Shown: positions 22,830 to 35,913 of the stretch, piece after piece
How the letters are laid out: each line of letters starts with the position of its first letter
Numbering within the stretch: the first letter of the stretch is position 1
The notes under the pieces: model-generated
Databases searched by the model: none
Seen by the model: the letters and a program-made list of their open reading frames with translations, nothing else
What the model was told of the DNA's origin: nothing
Translations under genes and position numbers: made by a program
From: Liolophura sinensis
Lineage: Eukaryota; Mollusca; Polyplacophora; Chitonida; Chitonidae
DNA: 64,000 nucleotides
Assembly (NCBI RefSeq): GCF_032854445.1
Contig: NC_088307.1
Coordinates: 25,433,953 to 25,497,952 of the forward strand
Reading direction: 5' to 3'

Positions 22830-23937
22830 TTAAAAAGTTCGAGAGATTTCGTGTTTAAAAATCTGTCCAAGAATCAAGTTAAAAATTACTGAGCCATGTT
22901 TTCTTTACTGTCAATAGATACAAACAAAATACACAAGCTGTGGAGACCTTGTTCCTTACAGCCAATTATCACCCAGATAATTCCATCAACAAAGCTTTCA
23001 AGCTATCACACTTAAGCTGCTGTGTCAAAATTTTTTTCTCCAATGGCAAGTCCAAAGATAATTCCTTCCAAAGCTTCCTTCCAATTTTTTAATGAGATTT
23101 TTCACCATAACTTTAGGAGACAAGACAACAGGTCCTGTGGAAATGCAATGCCAATGTGCCAGAAAACAAGTGCAGCCATTTTTAAGAGCATGTCTCTGAT
23201 CTATATTTAGGTCCCCAGCATTTTAACTCAACTTCCTGAAGCATGGAAAATTGTCATCTCTATTCTTTTGGCTTGCCTTAGGGTAGAAATGTGAGCTTTG
23301 TGTTCTGCAAGGGTACTGAGATTTCAGCTGTGCAAACGTTCACTAGGTCATCTTTACTCTATCTCTCTGCACTTCAAAGGACTGTAGCAGGATACAGACC
23401 ATTCTCAACCATCTGGGTGGTGGCAGGGCTTCTTATTTCAGACTCTAATTACAAGGGACAATCCCAGACCTTGGGAGAATGTGTAAGGTTTCTAACATGG
23501 TATTTCCTAGGGCTTCAGGATACAATTGACAAAAGCTCTTCAATTTCTGATAATTCTTTGAAGAGCACGATGACACTTCAGTCCAAGTTACAGAACATGT
23601 TCAATCTCGTAATCAATTGAAAATGAATTACTGATTGACGTGCCACTAAATTACATTGCTTGAGGAATTTGAAGCCTTATACATGCTTAGCAAACTCAAC
23701 CTGGATTCAGATTTGACACGTGCTGATGAAGTTCTTTGAAATCCACTGAAAAGGTCGTCTTTAATAAATTAGGAAGGGATTTATCCACGAAATCAGTCAA
23801 ATTAATTTTTCTAAAATGTTTGTGAATAAAATTCTATCAAAGATTTTCTTTGAGAGAAAATCGCAAAGGAAACTAAGCAGGCTTCACCGAAATTTTCATT
23901 TTTTTCTCCCATTCAAAAATGTACCCCTCCCTCAGAG

Positions 23938-23967
23938 AGAAAAAAAAAAAAAAAAAAAAAAAAAAAA
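23938..23967 (+). repeat. Poly-A run
   Basis: About 29 A. Similar shorter runs occur at 8391-8414, 33658-33674, 42895-42916 and 53184-53200. Confidence 0.95.
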
Positions 23968-25281
23968 CCCCAAAAGTCAGAATATGCCTCGGCACAAGTA
24001 GCAAGGTGTATTGCAACAAAAAGACAGCAGTGAGTAATCCAGGCTGTTTGATTCACCATCTGCCCCTATTCCCCATGCCACCATCGTCCCATCCCTGCAG
24101 GAGATGACTACGTAGAACTGTGGACTGGCTAACAACACATGTTACTACCCTGTACAGTTTTTGTCAGCCCTATGCAACTTCTCGCCTTTTTACACAATCC
24201 TCCAGGCCTGTTCTCACACTCTTCCTGTTGCCTAATTGACTGTGAGGATCAACTGGGCCCCATAAACCACTTGAAGCAGCAGCCTTACTCCGAACAGCTT
24301 ACTTTCTCGAGTCTTGACACAGTCCAGGCCTTGTGGCGAAAGTTTATCATTAACATTACTCAACATGCTTTGTCTGTTTTAGTTCAAATGAACTCCAGGT
24401 TCTGATAAGAAGGAAAAACTTTCCTTCTAAGAAACTCAAAAGCAGGGTTGTCTTTCTACCCTAAGCATACCGGCATTGGATCCAAGCAGAGACAGGAGTT
24501 ACGTCATGCCAACTATAAGTAGTTAAGTATTACAGAATGAGTCAGCAAACTATGCTGATCGGTCGGCCATTTTGGTTACCACACAACTAGAAATGTATCA
24601 GATTTGCGATGGTTTTTGAATGGGTGACATACCAAGAGTTTCACTGTATCATTATAACATTAGTGGACTCCCCAAGATGAATTCCTGTACAGTTCTGGAA
24701 CATGAATTAACCATAAAATAAAGCTAAACTCCGGCAAGAGGGCGGTATTTTGTAACGGAGAGGGAGTGACAGGAAGTTATGGAGCTGTTTAATTTTGAAG
24801 AAAAAGTGAAAATTCATAACAATCCTCTGACAGCTCACACATTTCTCCACGAAGTCTGAACTTCTTTTGAAATGTTTTTTTTTTCCATTTCAGACAGATG
24901 TTTTCAGTTCAGACACTGATATTCAAATCTACTTGACCGCAATCCACAAGTAAAATGAAAATTTGACCTAACGTCGGGAAAAAGTTTGGTAGAAAGAGAG
25001 ACTCATTGGGGCATGGACACGATCCAGACAAAACAAATTAGTCTGCATCTCTTTCCAACATCTGAGGAGCTTAACAGTCATTTCTACACTTTGTCAGAAC
25101 AATAAATGACTTTTGCGAACATCTCAAATCCTCAATATCCAATGCTACTACAGCAAGAAACATACTTCCTGCCACGACGCAATAAACTTTTTACTGGCTG
25201 TGTGCGGTTAAATATCAAATGACAACACAACAAATTGAAAGTGAAAAAAAAACTGAATACGAAAGTGAAAGTGAAACTGAC

Positions 25282-25371
25282 CTCTTCTCCTCTCTGGTTC
25301 CGGAACCTCATCCACTCGCCATTGTCCTCCCTCTGGTACTCCAGCAAGTATTTTGGCGTATACTCCTGACC
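25282..25371 (-). CDS. DDR: DDR exon C: DS domain, third segment
   Basis: Minus strand, 90 bp, phase 0 at both ends, residues 84-113. Acceptor TACTATCCAG, donor GTCAGT (a non-optimal but usable form). It encodes GQEYTPKYLLEYQREDNGEW followed by MRFRNQRGEE, aligning with the human segment G-x-E-F, Y-x-L-x-Y-S-R-D, W-x-x-W. The glutamate after GQ corresponds to a collagen-interface Glu of DDR2. Because its length is a multiple of three and both ends are phase 0, skipping it would not shift frame but would remove core strands of the DS barrel. A full-length SINE with target-site duplications starts 65 bp upstream of its acceptor. Confidence 0.93.
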
Positions 25372-25448
25372 CTGGATAGTACAAAAAACAAAAAAATTAT
25401 AACTCTAGTACAGATCAACCAGTTAGCAGGTTCCGTGATGATGAAGTA

Positions 25449-25714
25449 TTTATTTATTCATTTGATTGGTGTTTTACGTCGTACTCAAGAATATTTCACT
25501 TATACGACGGCGGCCAGCATTATGGAGGGTGGAAACCGGGCACAGCCCAGGGGAAAGCCACGACCATCCGCAGGATGCTGGCAGACCTTCCCACTTACGG
25601 CTGGAGAGGTAGCCAGCATGAGCTAGACTTGAACTCACAGCGACCACATTGGTGAGTGGCTCCTTGGTCATTACGCTGCGCTAGCACCTTAACTGACTGA
25701 GCCATGGAGGCCCC
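25449..25714 (-). mobile_element. Full-length tRNA-derived SINE
   Basis: Best copy of the family, 266 bp, minus strand. From its 5' end: GGGGCCTCCATGGCTCAGTC contains a pol III A box (25693-25704, TGGCTCAGTCAG), then a B box GTTCAAGTC (25626-25634), a tRNA-unrelated body, and an AAATAAATAAATA tail. Flanked by a 13-bp duplication, TGATGATGAAGTA (25436-25448) and TGATGGTGAAGTA (25715-25727), one mismatch. It lies 65 bp upstream of the exon C acceptor in the transcript sense, in the same orientation as the gene. I cannot name the published family. Confidence 0.92.
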
Positions 25715-27181
25715 TGATGGTGAAGTAAAAGGACTGCTTCTTTTTTTCTTTTCTTTTTCAACACTACAGTAATATCAATGAAGATTCCACTGTGACTTGT
25801 TCAAAGTAATTGGGACATTAACAAAGGTATCAGCCAAAATCATACCTGTCTTAAAAAATTCCTACCTAAATAAACATAATATATATATATATATGACCAT
25901 GCTCCTGTCAAAAAATTTGAACAATTTATTTACACAAATGTAGAAATACTAACAGAATACTGGTGGCGTAAAAAAATGTTGAAATACTGACTCAAAATGA
26001 AGTTTTCGTTTTTCGCAGTAACACTTCATGTGTATTCAGTAGTTACTGATCAGAAGGACGAGCAAACAAGGATAACACACATCCTGAACAGTCCCAGATC
26101 ACAATCAGCACTGTTTTTCCTGACTCAAAGCTGCAGTCAACCTGGTCAAGGATTAATCAGCTGTAATCGATAATGCTTTAGTTAAATACAGCCAGGAGCT
26201 AGGAAAATCAGCAAAAAATGGAGAAAATCATCTGAGGCTGGCTAGTCAAAGCGGTTTAGTTCAGAATGTAAACTCCTCAATCATAAACCCAACATTTACT
26301 GAGTGACAACACAATAACAGACAACAATCATTTCTTTTCAGTTTTTCCAATTTCATCCCAAAATAATTTTAAGAAACTCATCAAAATTTTTCATTCCGAA
26401 AAACACAAGAACAGTCCATTTTCAAGCCGTGTAGTTGTCCCCTGGAAAGAAATTTTGACGGGAATGAGTTAATTTCACTACAGTGATCTTCCGGCATTCA
26501 ACATAACGATTGTTATGACAAGAGATACCGTAAAAGTTTTGCCAGAAAATAGAACATAATCAATAGATAACATATCAGAGTTGTTTTCGCACTCCTGTGG
26601 GACAAACCCTAGACAGATAACACAGGTCTTCTTCAACTGCTTCTTCATTCACATTGTCAAATAAGCAGCACATCTTCAAAAGCGCTGTCAAACTTATTAA
26701 TTTTTTTTCATCTTATCCAATATCTTTGGTGATAATGTTTCAAGGGACAAAAATAGTAAGTCCACAAAACTGACGACTAGGTTTCTTGATAGAATGGACA
26801 CTGGACAATTTCATGTATGAAGTAGACAGCAACCTTAGAAGTGCATAGAGAAACAAGGCGCCAGTGTTGCGACCGCCATTTCTAATTACAGGCCTGTTAC
26901 CAAAGACTTTGATTGAACAGTCTTTTATATCGGAACAGACAAGTAACTTGGTGCGTCTAGGTCTGTTGGGAGGGCTTGACTGGGTGGTCTGTGCAAAACT
27001 TGGGAAAGATTTAACCTTGGGGAGAAAGGTTCTTCACGTTAACACTCTGCTGATGTAAATGCCATTCTTTATATTACCTAAATTTCTCCTCACCAGGTGA
27101 TGGTTTTTGATACTGCAGGTCACTGTGATCGACTGTTTGTAAAACAGGCACAGATGTGCAGATAGTGTATGGTTACCAGGA

Positions 27182-27262
27182 TAAAGAGAGGGGGAGAAAG
27201 AGGGAGGGGGAGAAAGAGGGAGGGGGAGAAAGAGGGAGGGGGAGAAAGAGGGAAAGTAAAAA
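27182..27262. repeat. GA-rich minisatellite (GAGAAAGAGGGAGGGG)
   Basis: About five purine-only units of 16 bp. The long homopurine run could form triplex DNA. Confidence 0.9.
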
Positions 27263-28150
27263 GAGTTTCTTTCTTTTTAATAACAGAATGCTGACAATAG
27301 GGATTCAGGAATTCTGGACAGGATTAGCGAAAAGCCATTTGCTGGTTGCAGATTTTTTACCAGTCTATAGAATAGCTAAGGTTGTGAAAAACACAACGGC
27401 AGATGTTCAATAGTGAGTGTTACCGATGAGATACTTGCCCTGACAATATTGGGGCTAAATATTCATCCCCTCCCTCGGGGGCCATTTTGATGTTGATGCT
27501 TTGTATCGGCAACTAGTACGAAGGGGAAGCTAAATCCTGTCCCACAAGGGAGCCACTTCTGGAGGTACACCCAGGGGACTGCCAGAAGGGGAGCTTCCAG
27601 CAAAGTGTCAACCACTCTCCATACAGGGTTATTGTAAAGCTGTGAAAGACATATTAAATCCTCCTGAATACAGGCTAGACTGCACTGCGCTGAACCGTGA
27701 TGCACATTACAGCTGCAGTTCTGCCTGGTTCTGTCAGGCAGCTCAATTTGTGTTTCTTTTTTTAAAATTCTACTTTGGCATGAAATTGTTTGACAGAGAA
27801 CTATGGTGACTTTCTTGCAGCTTGATGTCTTTTAGAAAGTACATTTAGCTTATCTTAGGCCATCGCTAAATTCTTCACATGGGTAGAAAAAAATTCTATC
27901 CAATGCACAAAAACTTTAGAGTATGGCTGTTTTTTTTTTTTAGGGTTGGTTAGGTTACCTTCAACGAACATATTTTTAATGATATCCTCATTTTTTTATT
28001 TACTTCAGTCCTAAGAGTTGACAGTTTGGAATAGTTGTAGATTTCTGTTCCATAGTACACGTTTCATGTGTATCCAAAAGTACCTGTACCATGCTAGTTT
28101 TTGAGTTGTTGTCAACCAAATATCTCAGATTAAATACCAATGAAATAAAC

Positions 28151-28153
<3 letters not shown>

Positions 28154-28202
<49 letters not shown>
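28154..28202. repeat. TA dinucleotide microsatellite
   Basis: About 24 uninterrupted AT units. Confidence 0.97.
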
Positions 28203-28203
<1 letters not shown>

Positions 28204-31200
28204 AATAAGTAAATAAATCAATCCTTGAAACATTACTGCCATCAACTAAACTTTTTTCTATAAGAAAATAAATATCCAAACATCCTGTCATTCAGATGTC
28301 GTTGTCGTACATTATTTGCCCACCTGGGAAGGACCACCAGTGAGGAATGAGATTGAGTGCAAGGTGTGGGGTGGGGGGTGGGTGGTATGGGGTCACAAAC
28401 ATGAAAAGGAAGTTAAGACAAATGGCCACAAAAAAATGGCAGAGCACAAGGCCAAAAATTAACGTTTCAGCTGATGAGTGCATTTTCATGAATGAAATGC
28501 TGAGCCAAAGTCTGCTATCAATCCTTTTTTCAGAATGAAGACTAACAGATCAATACATGCAGGAAGGGTGGGGGTGGGGAGAGTAAAAAAAAAAGTCACT
28601 GCACGGAGGCTAATCATTCCAGTCACATGACAGATGAGCATTTCTCATGCTATGTCGCCCAAGTTTGTCACCAAATTTGCAAAGACGGCAACAAAATGTC
28701 TTTAATTGTCCTTTGATTCGCCGAAGGTTGCCATGGCAATGGTGGATTCCTCCGCGGGGGGGATGAATGGTTGGGGAGGGAAGGCTCTATTGTTCATGTT
28801 GCCCAGGCAGAGAGAGCGAGTGAGAAAGAAAGAGAGAGAGAAACAGCGATCTGGACAAAGAGAAGCATCTTCTGTGCGGGCTAAGCCGCGACAACAGCAG
28901 ATGACAACAAGGTGTGACAGAGCAAAGAGAAGCACGTGGGCTGCAGATCAAGGCTAATTACCATTGCATGCTTTTACTGCCTGATTAAATTTGCCATACA
29001 TCAAACTTTAGAGTCGCTAATATAGGGAAGCCCACAGGCTTCCTTAACACCGTATAAACACCACAACCTCCAAATGGGCACATCTGACAATATAAAAAAT
29101 ATGAGCGGATGATATACAGATCACACATTTCTGTTAAAATGTGAATGATTTCTTCTTTTTTTAATTATGGCAATTATCACATCTAAGATGGCCAGTCTTA
29201 CTGCCATATCATCCACCATGGCTGCAATGCATGACACAATGGGGCAAGATAATCCTGAATTAGAAACTTGGCTTTTTTGACAATATCAATAAGTTTCCCG
29301 GGTGAAAAAAGAGGGTAAAAGTGAGTTTGAAAGTTGCCCATGCATTCAAGCTTTATTTTTTCAGCCCTTTTTCCTGCAATTAAGAGTAATGTGAAAAGAT
29401 GTCACTTGCATAATGCACAGAACAGATTTATCATCCGTGGCAACACTAATGCCGAGATATCCAGAACAAAAGAGTCTCACTTGACTAGTGGGGACAATAT
29501 CCAGGCAATGAACACAAGAATATGCAAATGAGCGCGTCCCCACTGAGGAATCTACGCAAAAGATTTTTGAGTGTGGTTCCATGGCTTAAGATGAGCACCT
29601 TTGGCGATGCCTGTGAAGAAAATTGATGACACAGACAGTCTCAAGGGGACTGGGCTGTTGAGACAAGGTGACTCACTCCCCTCTGGACGAGAAGCTGGGA
29701 TGGGAGAGGAGGGGGGCGGCATTTGGTGACAGCATTTCTGGGGACACCCGGCGGGAAACAGCACAAGGAGATTTTGTCCTTAAAAGGAAATTCTTCACAC
29801 AAGTGCCCCAAACAGTTCCTCATTTTATGAGTACAGCCTGGCCCAGATAACTTTAAGTCCCTTTTATTTTAGTTTAAAGATCTTTAAGAAATGTTCATGT
29901 GCAGTACCATGAGATCAAATGCGTCTATAAATGTCTTGTATCTGAAGTGGACAAGTTATTTGAATGATCTACTGAAACGCCAATGGACTAGCAGTGCCAA
30001 AGCACAACATGCACCACTGTTGGCTAAATCAGTGTTCATTTAATAAAAAAATGTCTTTCTTTGCACCATTCCTGCAGAATAGTGTTGTTCAGAATTGTGA
30101 TTCCAAAAACTATAGCAGGCCAGAGTTTTGATAAATTGTCATAAATGATACATAATCCTGATTAACAGGACAAGCAAAACAACGAATATTTGCCAGATGT
30201 GATTAACATTTTCCATAAAACAGAAGGGGTCTCATGAAAACCCCAGCTGAACGCCTCTGTCTGGATTTAGAGAAACAGGCCCGGCAAACTAATCGTCAAT
30301 TCTAATGAATCTTCGAACTGGAAATTGAATTGGACACAGAGGTTTGAGAAATTACGGATAGCTTTTGATGTGAGGTGCATGGGGAATTGCAAACTGATTT
30401 CATTTTAACCCATTCAAATAAAAATGTAATCATTTATGATAAATGAGCTTTGGTTCCTGCATATTTCAAATAAGCCTTCAACGACAATTTATGCATGTAA
30501 TTCAGGAAAAAAGTAATTTATGCAGTGTAATTCATTACTCTTTTCATATTTTTTCACATGCTGCATGTTTTGGCCTATGTCCTGTGCTTCATTCCATGTC
30601 TGTAAAAATAGTTTTATGGCTGCAGTGTCCTGAAGTTTGTCAATGATTTTAATCTCAACATGCAGCATGCATGGCATTAAATCATGAGTATAGCAGACCT
30701 CTGTATTACGAAAATAAGTTTGTATTTTCAGAAAAAAAAAATGCTTTGCACAACATCGGTAATGAAACTAGTTTCGCCTACATCATTTTCATTCAATACT
30801 AAAACAGGATGAGAATCAACTTGTGTTGAAATGAAACAATCTGTCCATATACTGAGACACTTCAGGAAGAATATTTATTTCTTTTTCAGAGTATACAATA
30901 TTTCAAGGACTTGAACAATTAAAATGGGCAAAGAGTTAAGGGCACATTCATCTATGGTAAATGGCACTAAAATTTCTCCCAAGAATAAATTACACACTGT
31001 CCCTGATTCCGAGAATCCTTGTTTTCTTTGACAGGTGTGTTAAGGTTGACTGAGAAAGTATGACTAGAAGTATTTAGAATCCAGTAGCAAAAGTTGTATC
31101 CTATGACAATTATTTTCATTTAAAAGTGTGATTATAGGGGCTAAATTTTAGGTCATTTACTGTAAAAGTCACAGGTAAAAACTATATCTACATAATTGTA

Positions 31201-33744
31201 CAGAGGTCCACGGCAGGTGCTGTGTTCAGTACACCTGAGCAGCGCAGCGGGCAAACTAACATAGACTGTCATTTTATGCATTAGAAAACATCGGCGTATT
31301 TACCATTGTTCGGAGAGGCACAGTAAAAGGGAAAAGGCTAATGTACATTTATACATGGAGGAACGACCCAATCAATACTCCTTAATCCTTCCTCTTACTC
31401 CACTGATTACAGTCTCTATTTCTACAGGCCACTGGATGGACAATGCCGACCTACACTACCTCTGGAACCTCAGTCAATACCATTGATCCTTGGCCAATGT
31501 AGCCTTGCTTTTGCTTCACCTTCTCTGTATGACCACCTTAATTCAGTCTCCCCACTCTCCCCTGACCCCCCTATTTTTTCTTCTCTTCTGTGCAACGCAC
31601 TTGGTATGGATTTGAGGGCGGTTGGGGTGTGGGGATTGGTGATGGAGGTTAGAATGCAGAGTCTTGTCGCCCGTTTGAAATGCCAAAGAGCTGGAAATCA
31701 ATAAGAGGGTCCAGGTGGGTTTAGAGATCTTACGACTACCCAGAATGTTGTTCATGGCTTTCTCCTAACCATACACTACCTGTAGCCATCTATCAGAGCA
31801 CGGCTTGAACAACAGAACGGATCAGCGTGCTAGCTTCTGTCTTCTGTGTGTCTTATCACTGCTATTCATCTTTTTCATTTCAGGCTGTACCAGCACTCCC
31901 TCCAAATCTCAGGCAAACCACCCTCCACACCCACAGCCCAGGAATCAACGCTCTACAGTCATCTTAGAACAATATGGTCCAGTTCTTTGTGTCCAACATC
32001 TCTTATACTATGATTCTGGGCCTATATTTATAATCAACACACAAAGTGGTATCCATGATGACGTCTTTACTCTGAAGCCATATTCTGAACTCATTTTTGA
32101 AGATGGAAGATAATTCTGAACAAGAAAACCTGCCAGACAAAAAATTTAGTTTAGGGTGTTTTTTTTTTTTCGGTGTGGAGGGTGGGGGTGGGGGTGGAGG
32201 TAATCACTATCCTGACCCATCGCAAGAAGCCATTTGTTTCTTGTTTAACTGGTTTCATTCCTATTCAGTGTTATAACCATGTCTAATGAGTTAAAAAAAA
32301 ATCATAAATCTTCTCAAACAAATTGGTAAGTTCCAGAATCGAAAGCATCATCAGCTTAGGACAAACTACGAATAAATAGTTAAAATAATTGAAAACCTAA
32401 CACCTATTTTGAAAAATATTGCTGAATTGTCCCTGTAAATCTTCATGAATAAGGTCCTACCTTTGTCAGCTACGAGGCATTATACTTAAGTCAAAATTAC
32501 AATAAGAATATAATAATCAATAAAGAAAATTAGCATTCCTTGTTTTTATTATGATCTCTCCACTACTATCTCAACATGTTGACACAAGTCTACAGGGTAA
32601 AGAATCATTTCTGTATGTACAGTTGCTGAAGTACTGAATAAATGATGTGCACTTCAAATCTTTTTTTTTTACCAAAAGCCTCTAGGATTTCCTTGACTTC
32701 AGGCATCTGTTAATGCTGACTTTAACAATGAGGCTTTTTGTGCGTTAAGAGCTGACCATGGCTGTCTATATAGAAACCAAAGATGCACAAGCCAAACTCC
32801 TTTAAAGAAAATGACCACGAAAAGCACAGACAGGATGTTTCCTGGCACTATTGATTTTTCTGCACATCCGCTACAGCCTGCTCTCTGGGAGATAATTGTT
32901 TAAATTACTAATACCAAAAGACATCTGCAGTAGGCCTCAGGTCGAGACTACGATGGCTTTTCTTTACTTCTCCTTGCCTCTCCCCTACCACCCATGGCCA
33001 TGGCTTCCGAGAACTAAGACAGCAGGGGGGTGACCAGGCATAATATACACTGTCCGTTGTGTAGAGCGCCGACAATTATAGGGTATCTTTCCCTGACCAG
33101 AAAACAACACTGGTAGAGGGGTTGTCATGGCAACCGCATGTCATGTTTCGATCTTGATTTTATATTGGTCGGGCACCAGGTGCACAAGGTTGACAGCCTC
33201 TGTCAGATACCCCATGACATCAAGACACTTCTTATGCAGAGATTCAGCCAGTAATTGTCTTGCCTCATTGGCCCCTGTAAAGCTGGCCGTACATACTCTC
33301 CGTGCAAAATGGGTCTGGCAATGAAACCATTGAAATTCCCCCCTCGAGACAGAAGCAGTGCTGAGGGAAATCACGATGCATGTAAAACCCAAGAGTTCCG
33401 ACAGGTATTTCCCGCGGGAAAGACTCAAGACAAGCGACCCACAGCAACAGGAGGTTGTCAAGGCAACCAGATTGCCTCAAGGTCAAGTGGGCTGATTCAT
33501 TGAGAACGGATTGGTAAATCCTGACGGAGAACATACTCTGTCTGGCACTGGGAGTATTTTAAATGGCCGCTTTTGTCACTAAATGCAAGCCATAATATAC
33601 TCCATACACGGCAAGAGAAACACTGTGATGTCTCGAAAACATGAAGCTACATTTTAGAAAAAAAAAAAAAAAAATACAGAAATGAAGAAGTAAAATATTT
33701 TAATGCCAGAAAAAATTATTTGGTTGGTCTTAATAAAACTCCAA

Positions 33745-34240
33745 TTCCATAAATAGTCTTGCAAGGGAAGACTAAATATAACTTCATTTAAGACCAAATA
33801 CAATTAATGATCTAAAATTTTGCATAAAAAGAGGTTTATACAGGTCAATAAATGTCAAAAAAAAAAAACATTTTTCTTTTTGGTTGAAACTTTTTCACCA
33901 GAATATAATCCAGCAACACCTTTTCCAGATCAAGAGAACATGTAACAGCCCTGTGAATGTTTTCAAGATCAAGAGAACATGTAACAGCCCTGTGAATGTT
34001 TTCAAGATGAAGAGAACATGTAACAGCCCTGTGAATGTTTCTTCAAGATGTTTTCAAGATTTTCCATAAATAGTCTTGCAAGGCAAGACTAAATATAACT
34101 TCATTTAAGACCAAATACAATTAACGATCTAAAATTTTGCATAAAAAGAGGTTTATAGAGGTCAATAAATGTCAAAAAAAAAAAAACGTTTTTCTTTTTG
34201 GTTGAAACTTTTTCACCAGAATATAATCCAGCAACACCTT
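33745..34240. repeat. 317-bp tandem segmental duplication
   Basis: The block from TTCCATAAATAGTCTTGCAA (33745) to CAGCAACACCTTTTC repeats from 34062 with few differences. Each copy leads into a 39-bp minisatellite. The duplication therefore took a flank plus a short array, after which the second array grew. Confidence 0.93.
33921..34037. repeat. 39-bp minisatellite, short array (3 units)
   Basis: Three units of TTTTCMAGATSAAGAGAACA plus TGTAACAGCCCTGTGAATG, followed by a degenerate partial unit. Confidence 0.95.
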
Positions 34241-34823
34241 TTCAAGATGAAGAGAACATGTAACAGCCCTGTGAATGTTTTCAAGATGAAGAGAACATGT
34301 AACAGCCCTGTGAATGTTTTCCAGATGAAGAGAACATGTAACAGCCCTGTGAATGTTTTCAAGATGAAGAGAACATGTAACAGCCCTGTGAATGTTTTCA
34401 AGATCAAGAGAACATGTAACAGCCCTGTGAATGTTTTCAAGATCAAGAGAACATGTAACAGCCCTGTGAATGTTTTCAAGATGAAGAGAACATGTAACAG
34501 CCCTGTGAATGTTTTCAAGATCAAGAGAACATGTAACAGCCCTGTGAATGTTTTCAAGGTCAAGAGAACATGTAACAGCCCTGTGAATGTTTTCAAGATC
34601 AAGAGAACATGTAACAGCCCTGTGAATGTTTTCAAGATCAAGAGAACATGTAACAGCCCTGTGAATGTTTTCAAGATCAAGAGAACATGTAACAGCCCTG
34701 TGAATGTTTTCAAGATGAAGAGAACATGTAACAGCCCTGTGAATGTTTTCAAGATCAAGAGAACATGTAACAGCCCTGTGAATGTTTTCAAGATCAAGAG
34801 AACATGTAACAGCCCTGTGAACG
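34239..34823. repeat. 39-bp minisatellite, long array (15 units)
   Basis: Exactly fifteen 39-bp units of the same motif as at 33921, differing mainly at AAGATGAAG versus AAGATCAAG, one AAGGTC and one TTCCAG. Open in long frames on both strands because the period is a multiple of three; the apparent proteins are artefacts. It lies about 156 bp past the exon B donor inside the intron. Confidence 0.97.
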
Positions 34824-34979
34824 CTGTTGACATCATCTACATCAACATCTAATAACCACTGCTACATGTAAATGCCCTAGAACTGCAGAGGTTGGAAAAT
34901 CTCAGTGTTCGTTGCTAGAATTAAGTCAACACCTTGTATATACCTGGTGATGATACAACAATAAACGTCTCCTACTCAC

Positions 34980-35121
34980 CAGTCCGTTTCCGAAGCGACC
35001 TTGAGTTTCCACCATGGTAATCACAAAAAGTTGCTGAAGGTCGATCTGTAGGTACTCATACGAGTCCTTCTCCACTGATGGTTTTGGACACCATGCCCCA
35101 CCCTTCTTCTCAGTGCGTATT
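34980..35121 (-). CDS. DDR: DDR exon B: DS domain, second segment
   Basis: Minus strand, 142 bp, acceptor TTCAACCAG and donor GTGAGT. It encodes residues about 36-83, including GGAWCPKP, EYLQIDLQQL and ETQGRFGNGL. These align with the GDGAWCP, LQVDL/LQIDL and VGTQGR blocks of vertebrate DDR1 and DDR2. Cys47 is the second conserved DS cysteine. The TQGR arginine, part of the known collagen-binding trench, is kept. The Asp before GAWCP in vertebrates is Gly here. It leaves in phase 0. Two intronic features lie close by: a SINE fragment about 220 bp upstream of the acceptor and a 39-bp minisatellite about 156 bp beyond the donor. Confidence 0.94.
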
Positions 35122-35340
35122 CTGGTTGAAATAAAACATAAAATATATGTAAATAAAAGTTTAACTATTTTAATTTCGACTGATACACGTGTACTTCACA
35201 ATGCAGAGCGCTGCAGTCCAACACACAACTTATGGAAATCGGTATCTTAATGGTGTTTAACCATTTTCAGGAACGAGTGCATGCTGCGGCACTTACATAC
35301 AGGAAACGATGATAAAGTTAATCTATACATTTATAAGACT

Positions 35341-35405
35341 ACTGTTTAACACTACACTCAAGAATTTATCACTTCTACAATAGTGGTCAGTTCTATGCGT
35401 GGAGA
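35341..35405 (-). mobile_element. Diverged SINE fragment
   Basis: TTTAACACTACACTCAAGAA, TATCACTTCTACAATAGTGG and CAGTTCTATGCGTGGAGAA match the SINE body with many substitutions; tail and head are lost. Confidence 0.65.
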
Positions 35406-35913
35406 AAAGCTAAAATACTAATGAGCATTCTCAAATGTTGCAGAGAGTTCAGAAATTTTTTGGCTTATTCTACAACGGCTGGCAGGTTTACATGAACAAG
35501 GTTAAATGGCTGCAAGGTTTAACAAGGTTAAATGTTCAGAGGCTTAATTACTGTACATGTTCAACCATTTCAACATCTAAAGCACTCTTGTCAGTGGATT
35601 CACAGATACAATTATTATGATAATGACACTAAAAATGATTTATTTGTGTCACTAAAGTTGTAAGCTTCATAAAACTCTGCAAATTACTTCTCTACACCCC
35701 ATCCTTCTCAGAATATTTCAGAATATTGGTTGCAGTGGTGGTTGAAAAGTTTGAAAATTTAGTGTAGATTCATTACCAGCCCTAATACTGTTACAGAGAA
35801 CTAGTCCCATGTATAAAATTCGGATCACATCAAGAAACATGTCTTGTGATTCTTCAACCTTTTTACTGGGTATTTATTCATTTTGTATATTTTGAAGGCC
35901 TCATTGTGTGAAG

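Larger units (their letters stand above)
8853..25281 (-). other. DDR intron C-D (16.4 kb), repeat-rich
   Basis: Largest intron in the window. It carries SINE copies at 12.3, 13.1, 14.9 and 22.6 kb, a second SINE-like family at 14.74 kb, tandem duplications at 11.6 and 13.4 kb, and minisatellites at 11.0, 16.3, 17.0, 17.2, 18.5 and 21.2 kb. Stretches 8.9-10.9 kb, 15.0-16.2 kb, 19.3-21.1 kb and 23.0-25.2 kb hold no feature beyond short simple runs (G-rich at 10.2 kb, A-rich at 19.97 and 23.94 kb). Confidence 0.8.
25372..34979 (-). other. DDR intron B-C (9.6 kb)
   Basis: Holds the full-length SINE at 25.4-25.7 kb, a GA-rich minisatellite at 27.2 kb, a TA microsatellite at 28.16 kb, G-rich tracts at 28.37 and 32.18 kb, and the duplicated 39-bp array at 33.7-34.8 kb. 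Between 29.0 and 33.7 kb I see no gene, RNA or transposon. Confidence 0.8.

Noticed and set aside
25693-25704. tRNA gene
   Set aside because: A and B boxes belong to the SINE head; cloverleaf pairing is degraded and the body and tail are SINE.
31805-32113. Plus-strand open frame with a signal-like LLCVLSLLFIFFISGC start
   Set aside because: Looks like a secretory or lipoprotein leader, but composition is that of surrounding intron and no family is recognisable.
34169-34852. Long open frames on both strands with FKMKRTCNSPVNV or TGLLHVLLILK repeats
   Set aside because: A 39-bp period keeps any stop-free unit open; both strands being open shows it is the repeat, not a gene.
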